The notes under the pieces were generated by a model. It was given only the letters and a program-made list of their open reading frames with translations, did no database searches and had not been told where the DNA came from. From Pseudomonadota bacterium (GTDB lineage: Bacteria > Pseudomonadota > Gammaproteobacteria > Burkholderiales > JABEVD01): 42,680 nt of DNA. The stretch lies in contig JAJZRS010000024.1 of NCBI GenBank assembly GCA_021802545.1, positions 1 to 42,680 of the forward strand, in the 5' to 3' direction. A program made the translations under genes and the position numbers. Each line of letters starts with the position of its first letter. The first letter of the stretch is position 1. Positions 36,033 through 42,680 of the stretch are shown piece after piece.

Positions 36033-37459
36033 GTTCCACCCCAAGCTTCCAGTGCGCATCTGGCGATTTCGACATCGCTGAATGGAAATCTTTTTCCCTT
36101 GATTTCCTGATAGTCCTCATGCCCTTTTCCTGCGATCAGCACGACATCCTCGATGCCTGAATCATGTATCGAACGGACAATCGCATCCTTTCTGTCGCGC
36201 ATCGCGCAATAATCCCCTTCGATGCCGTCAACGATCTGATCGATGATGGAATCGATTTCTTCGCTTCGCGGATTGTCGGAGGTGACATAGATTCTGTCGG
36301 CATGCCTTGAGGCGATTTTTCCCATGATCGGTCTTTTTCCGGGATCCCGATCACCCCCGCATCCGAATACGCAGACAAGCTCTCCTTGTGCCATTTCCCG
36401 CAGCGCATCCAGCGCGTTTTCGAGCGCATCAGGCGTATGTGCATAATCGACCACCACCACGGGTTTTCCATCTCCGCCCAGTTTCTGCATCCTGCCCGGA
36501 ACCGCCTCTATATTTGCGAGCGCACCCAATGCTTCATCGAATCCGCACCCGCTTGCCAGCAGGACGCACAAAACGCCGAGCAGATTGGATGCGTTGAATT
36601 TTCCGACCGTCTTCGAACGCACCACCCCGCATCCCCAGGAAGACTCGACTTCCAGAACCATCTCTCCTCGCTCGAACCGCAGGTTTTTCCCTCTGACCCA
36701 CTCTTTTCCGCCCATTTCGGAAAAGCCGTAGGCGATTTTCTCTTTCGCTGCAGACTGCTTCATGAGCGATGAGCCGAAGGCATCGTCCACGTTCAGGATC
36801 GCCTGCTTCAGTTCCGTTCGATCGAAAAGCATGGCTTTCGCAGCGCCGTAGGATGCCATGTCGCCGTGATAATCGAGGTGGTCGCGGGTCAGATTGGTGA
36901 AGAGCGCGATGTCGAAGCGGACGCCGTTGACCCGCCCCTGTGCGAGCGCATGGGACGATACCTCCATCGCCACGCATCCTGCGCCTTCTCCCAGATATTC
37001 CGCCAGGAGCGCCTGTATGGCGACCGCATCCGGCGTGGTATTGACCGTCGCCGACAGCTTTCCTGGAAAACCGTTGCCCAAGGTGCCGATCACGGCGGTT
37101 TTCCTGCCCAGGCCCGTCATGGCCTGAGCGATCCAGTGGGTGCTTGAAGTCTTGCCGTTTGTTCCCGTCACCCCAATCACGTGAAGTTTTTCGGAAGGAT
37201 TCCCATAGACGAGACTCGCGATCTCCCCAGCTTTTTCACGAAGATTTTTTACGGGCAGATTCGGCACGTGAAGATCTGTATCCCAGGAATAGCCCTCTTC
37301 CTCCCATATCACGGAAGCTGCCCCCCTTTTTACGGCGTCCAGGATGAATCGCCTGCCGTCCGTGCTTTCTCCGACATAGGCGACGAAGGTATCGCCAGGC
37401 GCGACTTTGCGGCTGTCCGTGACAAGCCGCTTGACACCCAAATTCTCGAGCCCCTTCAC
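36026..37459 (-). CDS. murE: UDP-MurNAc-L-alanyl-D-glutamate--2,6-diaminopimelate ligase
   Basis: Adds meso-diaminopimelate to UDP-MurNAc-L-Ala-D-Glu. 477 residues; GTG start at 37459 overlapping the ftsI stop (GTGA) with GGAGG four bases upstream. LVTDSRKVAPGDTFVAYVG and the ATP loop GVTGTNGKTSSTHW (96-109) come first. AMEVSSHALAQGRV and FTNLTRDHLDYHGDM follow. The substrate-selecting DNPR occurs in YVTSDNPRSEE (about 395), which shows a DAP-type rather than Lys-type wall. Confidence 0.97.
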   Translation of the reverse strand: MKGLENLGVKRLVTDSRKVAPGDTFVAYVGESTDGRRFILDAVKRGAASVIWEEEGYSWDTDLHVPNLPVKNLREKAGEIASLVYGNPSEKLHVIGVTGTNGKTSSTHWIAQAMTGLGRKTAVIGTLGNGFPGKLSATVNTTPDAVAIQALLAEYLGEGAGCVAMEVSSHALAQGRVNGVRFDIALFTNLTRDHLDYHGDMASYGAAKAMLFDRTELKQAILNVDDAFGSSLMKQSAAKEKIAYGFSEMGGKEWVRGKNLRFERGEMVLEVESSWGCGVVRSKTVGKFNASNLLGVLCVLLASGCGFDEALGALANIEAVPGRMQKLGGDGKPVVVVDYAHTPDALENALDALREMAQGELVCVFGCGGDRDPGKRPIMGKIASRHADRIYVTSDNPRSEEIDSIIDQIVDGIEGDYCAMRDRKDAIVRSIHDSGIEDVVLIAGKGHEDYQEIKGKRFPFSDVEIARCALEAWGGTC

Positions 37460-39183
37460 ATGTCCTCCTTCAAGAACGCATTCATGGAAGGCATGACGAC
37501 GTTGTTGGGTGGCGCATCGGAAGGAACCCCGAGCATTTGGAGCGCACCGCCCATGACCCTGCTGAACACGGGAGCAGCGACCTCGCCGCCGTAGTACTTG
37601 CCGTTGGATGGCTCGTCGACCGCCACCGCGACAATCAGACGGGGATTCGAAGCAGGCGCGAAGCCGATAAAGGAAGCGACATACCGATGGGCTGCATAGC
37701 CGTTTCCTTCAACTTTGTGCGCCGTGCCCGTTTTTCCCGCGACGTTGTACCCCACCACCTGCGCAAGCGGTCCGGTGCCATCAGGCTGAACCACGCTTTC
37801 AAGGATTTTGACCATCTCGTTTGCGGTTTTTTCGGAAATCACGCGCTTTCCGTGAGGCTGCCCATCCTTTTTCAGGAAGGTGATCGGCATGAGGACGCCC
37901 CCGTCGGTGAAAATCGTATAAGCCCTCGCCAGTTGCAACAGGCTTACGGATATGCCATTGCCGAACGACATCGTCGCCTGCTCTATGGGATGCCAGTTCT
38001 CGTAAGGCCTGAGCCGCCCCGATGCTTCCCCTGGAAATCCCGATTCAGGCGCCGTGCCAAACCCGCAGCTGTGAAGCATGTCCCACATGGCCTTGGGTTC
38101 GAGAGACAACGCGATCTTGGATGCGCCGACATTGCTCGACTTCTGGATGACCTGGCTGACGCTGAGAAGGCCCGATTTTTCCGCGTCATGAATCGTGGCG
38201 CGTCCTATGGTGAGCGTGCCCGGCGCCGTCTGTATGAGGGTATCGGGCGTATATTTCCCGGATTCCAGTCCTGCGGCGATGGTGAACGGTTTCAGGGTCG
38301 AGCCCGGCTCGTAGTTGTCCGTGACGGCCCGGTTGCGCACGAGACCCGCTTTCAGGTCTTCCCTGTTATTGGGGTTGTAGGTCGGGATAGTGGCCATGGC
38401 GAGCACCTCTCCCGTCCTGCTGTCGAGCACGATGATGCTGCCGGACTTGGCCTTGTTCTGTTCGACTGCATTCTTGATTTCCCGATAGGCAAGATACTGG
38501 ATCTGGCTGTCTATGCTGAGGGTGACATTCTGTCCGGGTCTGGGCGTCCTGATGCTCTCCACATCCTCCACGATCCTGCCCAGCCTGTCCTTGATGACCC
38601 TTCTGCTGCCAGGCTGCCCACCCAATACATTCTGATAGCCGAGCTCCAGACCTTCCTGGCCGTTGTCGTCGGAATTGGTGAATCCGATCACGTGCGCCAT
38701 GACATCGCCTGAAGGATAGTAGCGGCGGTATTCCCGCTGCAGGAATATGCCCGGGATTTTCAGCTCGACCACCTGGGCGGCGACATCCGGCGGGAGCTGG
38801 CGTTCGATGTAGACGAAGTCCTTGCTCGTCTCCGAAAGCTTCTTCCTGATTTCTCTGGAAGGCATGCCCAGGATCTTTGACAATTCCGTCAATTTCGCCG
38901 AATCGATTTCCACATCGTCCGGACTCGCCCACACGGATTCAACCGGCGTACTGATCGCGAGCGGCTGTCCGTTGCGATCGACGATCATGCCGCGATGGGC
39001 GGAAAGCTCGATCACCCTGCTGTAGCGGGATTCTCCTTTCTGGCGAAGGAAATCGTTGCGTATTCCCTGAAGATATATTGCCCTTGTCAGCATTCCCGCA
39101 AAACTCAACATAATCAACGCCAGGAGGAAGTGGGAGCGCCACGTAGGCAACTGCAGCACCAGCGCCTTGGGCCTGTAGCTCAT
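37456..39183 (-). CDS. ftsI: Septal peptidoglycan transpeptidase FtsI (PBP3)
   Basis: Class B penicillin-binding protein that crosslinks septal wall. 575 residues: cytoplasmic tail, one TM helix (about 18-37), a PBP dimer domain (RGMIVDRNGQPLAISTPVESV in part), and the transpeptidase domain with all three motifs: S295-TLK (EPGSTLKPFT), SSN 349-351 and KTG 484-486 (VAGKTGTAHK). The ATG overlaps the ftsL stop (ATGA), and the end overlaps murE by four bases. Motifs and length are normal. Confidence 0.98.
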   Translation of the reverse strand: MSYRPKALVLQLPTWRSHFLLALIMLSFAGMLTRAIYLQGIRNDFLRQKGESRYSRVIELSAHRGMIVDRNGQPLAISTPVESVWASPDDVEIDSAKLTELSKILGMPSREIRKKLSETSKDFVYIERQLPPDVAAQVVELKIPGIFLQREYRRYYPSGDVMAHVIGFTNSDDNGQEGLELGYQNVLGGQPGSRRVIKDRLGRIVEDVESIRTPRPGQNVTLSIDSQIQYLAYREIKNAVEQNKAKSGSIIVLDSRTGEVLAMATIPTYNPNNREDLKAGLVRNRAVTDNYEPGSTLKPFTIAAGLESGKYTPDTLIQTAPGTLTIGRATIHDAEKSGLLSVSQVIQKSSNVGASKIALSLEPKAMWDMLHSCGFGTAPESGFPGEASGRLRPYENWHPIEQATMSFGNGISVSLLQLARAYTIFTDGGVLMPITFLKKDGQPHGKRVISEKTANEMVKILESVVQPDGTGPLAQVVGYNVAGKTGTAHKVEGNGYAAHRYVASFIGFAPASNPRLIVAVAVDEPSNGKYYGGEVAAPVFSRVMGGALQMLGVPSDAPPNNVVMPSMNAFLKEDM

Positions 39184-39452
39184 TTGATGCCCGTCTCGGG
39201 AAAAATAAGCTGGACCCGCTCAGGCGTCGGCACTTTCATGTGGAGATCGCTGCTCGCGATTTTTTCCACCCTGGACGGCGTCGCCCAAGTACTCTGCTCA
39301 AGCTGCAACTGCCCAAGTTCCACATCCAGGCTCCGAGCCTCATCCTTTTCTTTCTGCAACGCGACAAAAAGCTTCCTCGCTTTGTGCTGGGAAGTGACGA
39401 CGCCTAGCGCACAAGCGACCAGAATCGCAAAAAGCACCAAATTGAGCCGCAT
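39180..39452 (-). CDS. ftsL: Cell division protein FtsL
   Basis: 90-residue bitopic protein: a TM helix at residues 3-21 (LNLVLFAILVACALGVVTS), then a periplasmic coiled coil (about 25-60, KARKLFVALQKEKDEARSLD). It ends in the VEKIASSDLHMKVPTPERVQ region, whose SxLxMxxPxxxx pattern is the FtsL hallmark. FtsL with FtsB and FtsQ activates FtsWI. ATG start with GGGAGAG; it follows rsmH after 15 bases and overlaps ftsI. Confidence 0.95.
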   Translation of the reverse strand: MRLNLVLFAILVACALGVVTSQHKARKLFVALQKEKDEARSLDVELGQLQLEQSTWATPSRVEKIASSDLHMKVPTPERVQLIFPETGIK

Positions 39453-39467
39453 CGCTCTCCCTCTTCG

Positions 39468-40385
39468 CTAGATTCTTTCTGCCACCCTCATCACCGCACT
39501 GCGCGCCCGAGGATTCGCGTTCACTTCCTCAATCGTCGGCCGCACGATCTTTCCGACGAGACGCAAGTTCGGCGCCTTCAATTCGTTCGCCCTCACCGGC
39601 AATTTCCTGGGAAGCGGCTCGCCTTCCGCCTCACGTCTCATGAACTGCTTGACCACCCGATCCTCAAGCGAATGAAAGCTGATCACAACCAGCCTCCCGC
39701 CGGGCTTCAGCAAGTTCAGGCACTGCGGCAATACGCTCGAGAGCTCTTCAAGTTCCTGATTGACGAAAATCCGTATAGCCTGGAAGGTACGCGTCGCTGG
39801 ATTCTGGTCGGGCTCACGCGTGCGCACGGCTTTTGCCACGATCTCGGCAAGCCTGCCCGTTGTGTCGATAGCGCCTCCGGACCGAGCCGCAACAATCGCT
39901 CTTGCAATCTGTTTAGCAAACCGTTCTTCGCCATATTCTTTTATCACCTCCGTCAGTTCTTTTTCAGATGCCGCATTCAACCAGTCAGCAGCGGTTTGCC
40001 CGCGGCTCGTATCCATCCTCATGTCCAAGGGCCCATCGAATCTGAAACTGAACCCCCTTTCAGCCTCATCCAGCTGGGGCGAGGAGACGCCCAAATCGAG
40101 CAATATGCCGTCCACGCCGGCAACCCCCATCCCCCCAAGGACCGCCCCAAGCCTGCCGAAAGCGCTGTGCACCATCGTCAGCCCGCCTTCCTCCAGGGAC
40201 CGCCCTTCCGCCACTGCCTCGGGATCGCGATCCAGGGCGATCAATCTGCCCGACCCATGAATCCTCGAAAGAATCAGTCTCGAATGCCCGCCGCGCCCGA
40301 AAGTGCAATCGACGTAAACGCCGCCCTGCCTGACATTCAATGCATCGACCGCCTCGTTCAGCAGGACGGTTTCATGCCGACTCAC
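39468..40385 (-). CDS. rsmH: 16S rRNA (cytosine1402-N4)-methyltransferase RsmH (MraW)
   Basis: SAM-dependent methylation of C1402 in the 30S P-site. 305 residues from a GTG at 40385 overlapping the mraZ stop (GTGA). [28 protein letters not shown] (SAM motif), [28 protein letters not shown], and the C-terminal [18 protein letters not shown] and [13 protein letters not shown] are diagnostic. It is the second gene of the dcw cluster. Confidence 0.98.
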   Translation of the reverse strand: MSRHETVLLNEAVDALNVRQGGVYVDCTFGRGGHSRLILSRIHGSGRLIALDRDPEAVAEGRSLEEGGLTMVHSAFGRLGAVLGGMGVAGVDGILLDLGVSSPQLDEAERGFSFRFDGPLDMRMDTSRGQTAADWLNAASEKELTEVIKEYGEERFAKQIARAIVAARSGGAIDTTGRLAEIVAKAVRTREPDQNPATRTFQAIRIFVNQELEELSSVLPQCLNLLKPGGRLVVISFHSLEDRVVKQFMRREAEGEPLPRKLPVRANELKAPNLRLVGKIVRPTIEEVNANPRARSAVMRVAERI

Positions 40386-40819
40386 AAGGAGAAACCCTCC
40401 AGCTCGGCCGGCATGCCGTCTTCAAGCGAGCCCACAGCCAGACCCAGCCACTTGGCCTCTTCCCACAATTCCAGCCTGTTCCCCTGGCCAGCCAAGACGA
40501 CGCGCTTTTCCAGAGACGCATAGTCACGCAGCGTGGAAGGAAGCAGTATCCGCCCCGCCCCGTCCATCTCGACATCCTCGGCATAGCCCACGAGCAGCCT
40601 TTGCAAGGACCTTGTTTTCGGATTGAAGCTGGAGAGCCCCATCAGCTTCTTCTGGATGGGATCCCATTCCTGCTGCGGATAAATCAACAGGCAACGATCC
40701 GGATCGGCAGTGACCACGAGGCGCCCCTCGCAGGACGCAAGCAACCCATCCCTGTACTTCGCAGGAATAGCCAAACGCCCCTTGCTGTCGAGATTGAGTT
40801 GAGCCGAACCGTGAAACAT
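40382..40819 (-). CDS. mraZ: Transcriptional regulator MraZ
   Basis: 145 residues with two AbrB-like swapped-hairpin domains: [22 protein letters not shown] near the N-terminus and [37 protein letters not shown] in the second half (conserved core [16 protein letters not shown]). MraZ binds repeated TGGG-type boxes upstream of its own gene and represses the dcw operon; exactly such boxes lie at 40848-40882. ATG at 40819. It is the first gene of the cluster and overlaps rsmH by four bases. Confidence 0.97.
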   Translation of the reverse strand: MFHGSAQLNLDSKGRLAIPAKYRDGLLASCEGRLVVTADPDRCLLIYPQQEWDPIQKKLMGLSSFNPKTRSLQRLLVGYAEDVEMDGAGRILLPSTLRDYASLEKRVVLAGQGNRLELWEEAKWLGLAVGSLEDGMPAELEGFSL

Positions 40820-40847
40820 TCAAAAATTCTCCAAGTAGAGAGAAAAA

Positions 40848-40882
40848 CCCACTATTCCCCACTTTTCACCACATATCCCCAC
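40848..40882 (-). promoter_or_regulatory. MraZ operator: four GTGGG-type boxes at exact 10-bp spacing
   Basis: On the minus strand the reading is GTGGG (40882-40878), GTGGT (40872-40868), GTGGG (40862-40858) and GTGGG (40852-40848), each start 10 bp apart. This is the known MraZ-binding layout (TGGG-N5 repeats). The boxes cover the predicted transcription start and early leader of the dcw operon, consistent with autorepression. The second box has T in place of the last G. Confidence 0.9.
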
Positions 40883-40909
40883 TATAGAGAAAAAACAGAG
40901 GGCGGTCAA
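40881..40909 (-). promoter_or_regulatory. Sigma70-type promoter of the mraZ/dcw operon
   Basis: TTGACC (-35, 40909-40904) and TATAGT (-10, 40886-40881) with an optimal 17-base spacer; each hexamer matches consensus at five of six positions. The start point should fall near 40874, inside the MraZ boxes, giving a leader of about 55 bases to the mraZ ATG. Confidence 0.85.
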
Positions 40910-41166
40910 GATTGATCGAAGACTTTCTTTTTTCCTCACAAAGACTTAGTTTTCAACAAACAGGTAATATTATTTAACTTATTTTAAATAATGAACTATA
41001 AAAAAAACCTAATGTAATTTGTTAAGAATCTTGGTGGCGCCGCTATTCAAACACCATCATTCCCGGCCTTGCACGCATCATGGCGAGCACGCTCAAGAGC
41101 CGGATGGAGAGGCGAACTTTGCCCGGCTTCCAGATGCACTATTCAAGTTGAAACCGATGAGATACA
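40910..41166. other. AT-rich divergent region between mraZ and the EPS regulator
   Basis: 257 bases without a supported gene; together with the mraZ leader and promoter, the gap between the two genes is 347 bases. About 40950-41030 is very AT-rich and carries the dyad at 40969-40992. A TTGTTA at 41019 and TATTCA at 41044 (19-base spacer) is a weak promoter candidate for the regulator. The rest shows nothing I can name. Confidence 0.5.
40969..40992. repeat. AT-rich inverted repeat, 9-bp arms
   Basis: ATTATTTAA (40969-40977) and TTAAATAAT (40984-40992) are exact reverse complements around the 6-base centre CTTATT. No GC stem, so it is unlikely to be a terminator. It could bind a dimeric regulator, such as the winged-helix protein encoded next door, or a nucleoid protein. 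Confidence 0.5.
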
Positions 41167-41532
41167 ATGCGTTCAACCAATGAACAAAGCATGCTGAACG
41201 ACGAATACCGATACAAACTACTGAAACGGCTTGAACACGAGCCGGAAGTGAGCCAGCGCGAGCTCGCGAAGGATCTCGGCATCAGCCTGGGCAAGGTCAA
41301 CTACTGCATGCAGGCGCTCATAGAGCGCGGCCTGATAAAAGCCAACAATTTCAGGAAGTCAGGCAACCGTAGCGCATACGCCTATTATCTCACCCCTAAA
41401 GGCATCGAAGAAAAAGCGAGGGTGACCATTGCCTTTCTGAAATACAAGCTTGCCGAATACGAAGCGCTGAAGCGAGAAATCGACAACCTGCAACGCGAAA
41501 CAGAGCAAAGAGAGTTGCCGGACAGACCATGA
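41167..41532 (+). CDS. MarR-family EPS-associated transcriptional regulator
   Basis: 121 residues. A winged helix-turn-helix is clear: SQRELAKDLGISLGKVNYCM followed by QALIERGLIKANNF and the wing KSGNRSAYAYYLTPKGIEEK. A helical tail (about 85-115) probably mediates dimerisation. This is the small regulator family repeatedly found at the head of exopolysaccharide gene clusters in betaproteobacteria, and the genes here fit. I use the ATG at 41167 (GATGAGA upstream); family members often begin at MLNDEYRYKLL, which would be the ATG at 41191. The stop overlaps the next start (ATGA). Confidence 0.85.
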   Translation: MRSTNEQSMLNDEYRYKLLKRLEHEPEVSQRELAKDLGISLGKVNYCMQALIERGLIKANNFRKSGNRSAYAYYLTPKGIEEKARVTIAFLKYKLAEYEALKREIDNLQRETEQRELPDRP

Positions 41533-41798
41533 CTGATATCTATGCGATCATTCTTGCCGGTGGGAGCGGAAGCGGACTTTGGCCACTTTCCCGCCAGAGC
41601 CTCCCCAAACAGTTCCTCGCATTGAACGGAGATGACGCCATCACGGCACATCAGAACCAGAACACCTATATTCCCAGAGGAACCAAGCATCGCCTTGAGA
41701 ACCGGGAAAATGAGCCCCTGCACATCGCGGAGGTTCAGGACGGCGACTATCTGGGTGAAGACGATATTACCCGCTACGATGATCATTATGGAAGGTAG
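41529..41798 (+). pseudogene. manC: Internally deleted manC/algA remnant (mannose-1-phosphate guanylyltransferase / phosphomannose isomerase)
   Basis: 89 codons that fuse the two ends of a protein normally about 470 residues long. Residues 1-36 are the nucleotidyltransferase start (AIILAGGSGSGLWPLSRQSL, then PKQFLAL). Residues about 41-89 are the end of the C-terminal cupin/isomerase domain ([34 protein letters not shown]). Nearly 400 residues are missing in frame, including the catalytic centres. The signature Arg in GGSGSRLWPLSR is Gly16. It overlaps the regulator stop (ATGA), so it may still be translated. GDP-mannose for the following gmd would need another manC elsewhere. The alternative is an assembly collapse. 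Confidence 0.8.
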
Positions 41799-41802
41799 TA
41801 CC

Positions 41803-42680
41803 ATGACAAAAATCGCACTGATCACCGGTGTCACCGGGCAGGATGGCGCATACCTCGCGGAATTCCTTCTGAACAAGGGATACGAAGTCCACGGCATCAA
41901 GCGAAGATCATCTCTTTTCAACACGGCAAGGATCGACCATCTTTACCAGGATCCGCATGTGTCGGACAGAAGGTTCATTCTCCATCACGGGGACATGACG
42001 GACTCTTCGAGCCTGGTTCGGATCATTCAGAACGTGCAGCCGAACGAGATATACAATTTGGCGGCGCAGAGCCACGTGGCGGTTTCCTTCGAAGAGCCTG
42101 AATACACGGCGAATTCCGATGCGCTGGGTGCACTGAGGATACTGGAGGCGATCAGGATATTGGGGCTTGAACAGAAGACGCGCTTCTATCAGGCATCCAC
42201 CTCGGAGCTTTACGGTCTGGTTCAGGAAATTCCTCAGAAGGAAACAACGCCCTTCTATCCCAGGAGTCCCTATGCCGTGGCGAAGCTCTATGCCTACTGG
42301 ATCACGGTGAACTATCGTGAAGCCTACGGCATGTACGCATGCAACGGAATTCTTTTCAACCACGAGTCGCCCATCAGGGGCGAGACCTTCGTCACCAGGA
42401 AAATCACGAGAGCCTTGGCCAGGATCAGTCTTGGATTGCAGGACTGCCTTTATCTGGGCAACCTGGATGCGAAGCGTGACTGGGGTCATGCGAAGGATTA
42501 CGTGGAAATGCAGTGGCTGATGCTGCAGCAGGAGAAGCCGGAGGACTTCGTGATCGCCACCGGTGTTCAGTACAGCGTGCGTGACTTCGTGAATGCCGCA
42601 GCGCAAGAGATCGGGATGGAGATTGAGTGGCGCGGAAACGGGGTTGATGAGAAAGGCTACTGGATGAATCGTCCCGATTC
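41803..42680 (+). CDS. gmd: GDP-mannose 4,6-dehydratase (3' end outside window)
   Basis: 292 complete codons, still open at the window edge. The ATG at 41803 follows GGAAGG, five bases after the manC-remnant stop. Extended SDR fold: [16 protein letters not shown] (NADP-binding, residues 8-23), [18 protein letters not shown], the catalytic T133 and E135 in ASTSELYG, and Y157/K161 in [12 protein letters not shown]. Substrate-contact blocks [19 protein letters not shown] and [20 protein letters not shown] are intact. The product, GDP-4-keto-6-deoxymannose, feeds GDP-fucose, GDP-rhamnose or GDP-perosamine for surface polysaccharide. Very close to E. coli Gmd in these motifs. Confidence 0.97.
   Translation, partial: MTKIALITGVTGQDGAYLAEFLLNKGYEVHGIKRRSSLFNTARIDHLYQDPHVSDRRFILHHGDMTDSSSLVRIIQNVQPNEIYNLAAQSHVAVSFEEPEYTANSDALGALRILEAIRILGLEQKTRFYQASTSELYGLVQEIPQKETTPFYPRSPYAVAKLYAYWITVNYREAYGMYACNGILFNHESPIRGETFVTRKITRALARISLGLQDCLYLGNLDAKRDWGHAKDYVEMQWLMLQQEKPEDFVIATGVQYSVRDFVNAAAQEIGMEIEWRGNGVDEKGYWMNRPD

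Overview
The window is a stretch of bacterial chromosome, most likely from a betaproteobacterium. The basis is gene order combined with family membership: rplS-trmD-rimM-rpsP next to ffh and a ypjD/corB pair; pilB-pilC-pilD-coaE-zapD-yacG-mutT(thiE); then DUF815 ATPase-argJ, secA, dciA-like, lpxC and a complete division and cell-wall (dcw) cluster. Diaminopimelate-type MurE (DNPR motif), LpxC and ZapD show a Gram-negative proteobacterium. Genus cannot be fixed from this sequence alone. No rRNA, tRNA, IS element or CRISPR array was recognised.

Layout. 1-4.0 kb: end of a ComM/YifB-like AAA+ protein, a shared terminator, then the minus-strand rpsP-rimM-trmD-rplS operon with a good promoter, then ffh. 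4.07-6.1 kb: plus-strand YpjD-like and CorB-like membrane proteins. 6.2-12.4 kb: type IV pilus genes pilB, pilC and pilD followed by coaE, zapD, yacG (a 53-codon gene) and a Nudix-ThiE fusion. 12.4-14.5 kb: minus-strand argJ and a DUF815 ATPase. 14.5-19 kb: accessory region. It holds a tightly overlapping four-gene unit (signal-peptide/two-TM protein, divergent patatin-like lipase, lipoprotein, small cysteine-containing protein), preceded by a 20-bp lux-box-like palindrome. It also holds an orphan 76-aa gene behind a perfect 20-bp palindrome, and a SemiSWEET transporter with an unusual leader. 19-22.2 kb: secA followed by a histidine phosphatase. 22.2-22.7 kb: dciA-like DUF721 gene. 22.6-40.8 kb: minus-strand dcw run mraZ-rsmH-ftsL-ftsI-murE-murF-mraY-murD-ftsW-murG-murC-murB-ddl-ftsQ-ftsA-ftsZ-lpxC plus a 61-aa membrane protein, most junctions overlapping by 1-11 bases. 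It is driven by a promoter carrying four 10-bp-phased MraZ boxes. 41.2-42.7 kb: start of an exopolysaccharide/GDP-sugar locus: an EPS-associated MarR-type regulator, an internally deleted manC remnant, and gmd running off the window.

How it works together. Most of the window is core biology: ribosome maturation, protein targeting and secretion (Ffh, SecA), pilus assembly, peptidoglycan precursor synthesis and septation, and lipid A synthesis. The candidate undescribed system is the patatin unit at 14.76-18.0 kb. Its stop/start overlaps imply one transcript and coupled translation. Its products would be spread over inner membrane, cytoplasm and envelope, its lipase has atypical active-site motifs, and its upstream palindrome has lux-box geometry. 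Its function is not known from the sequence.
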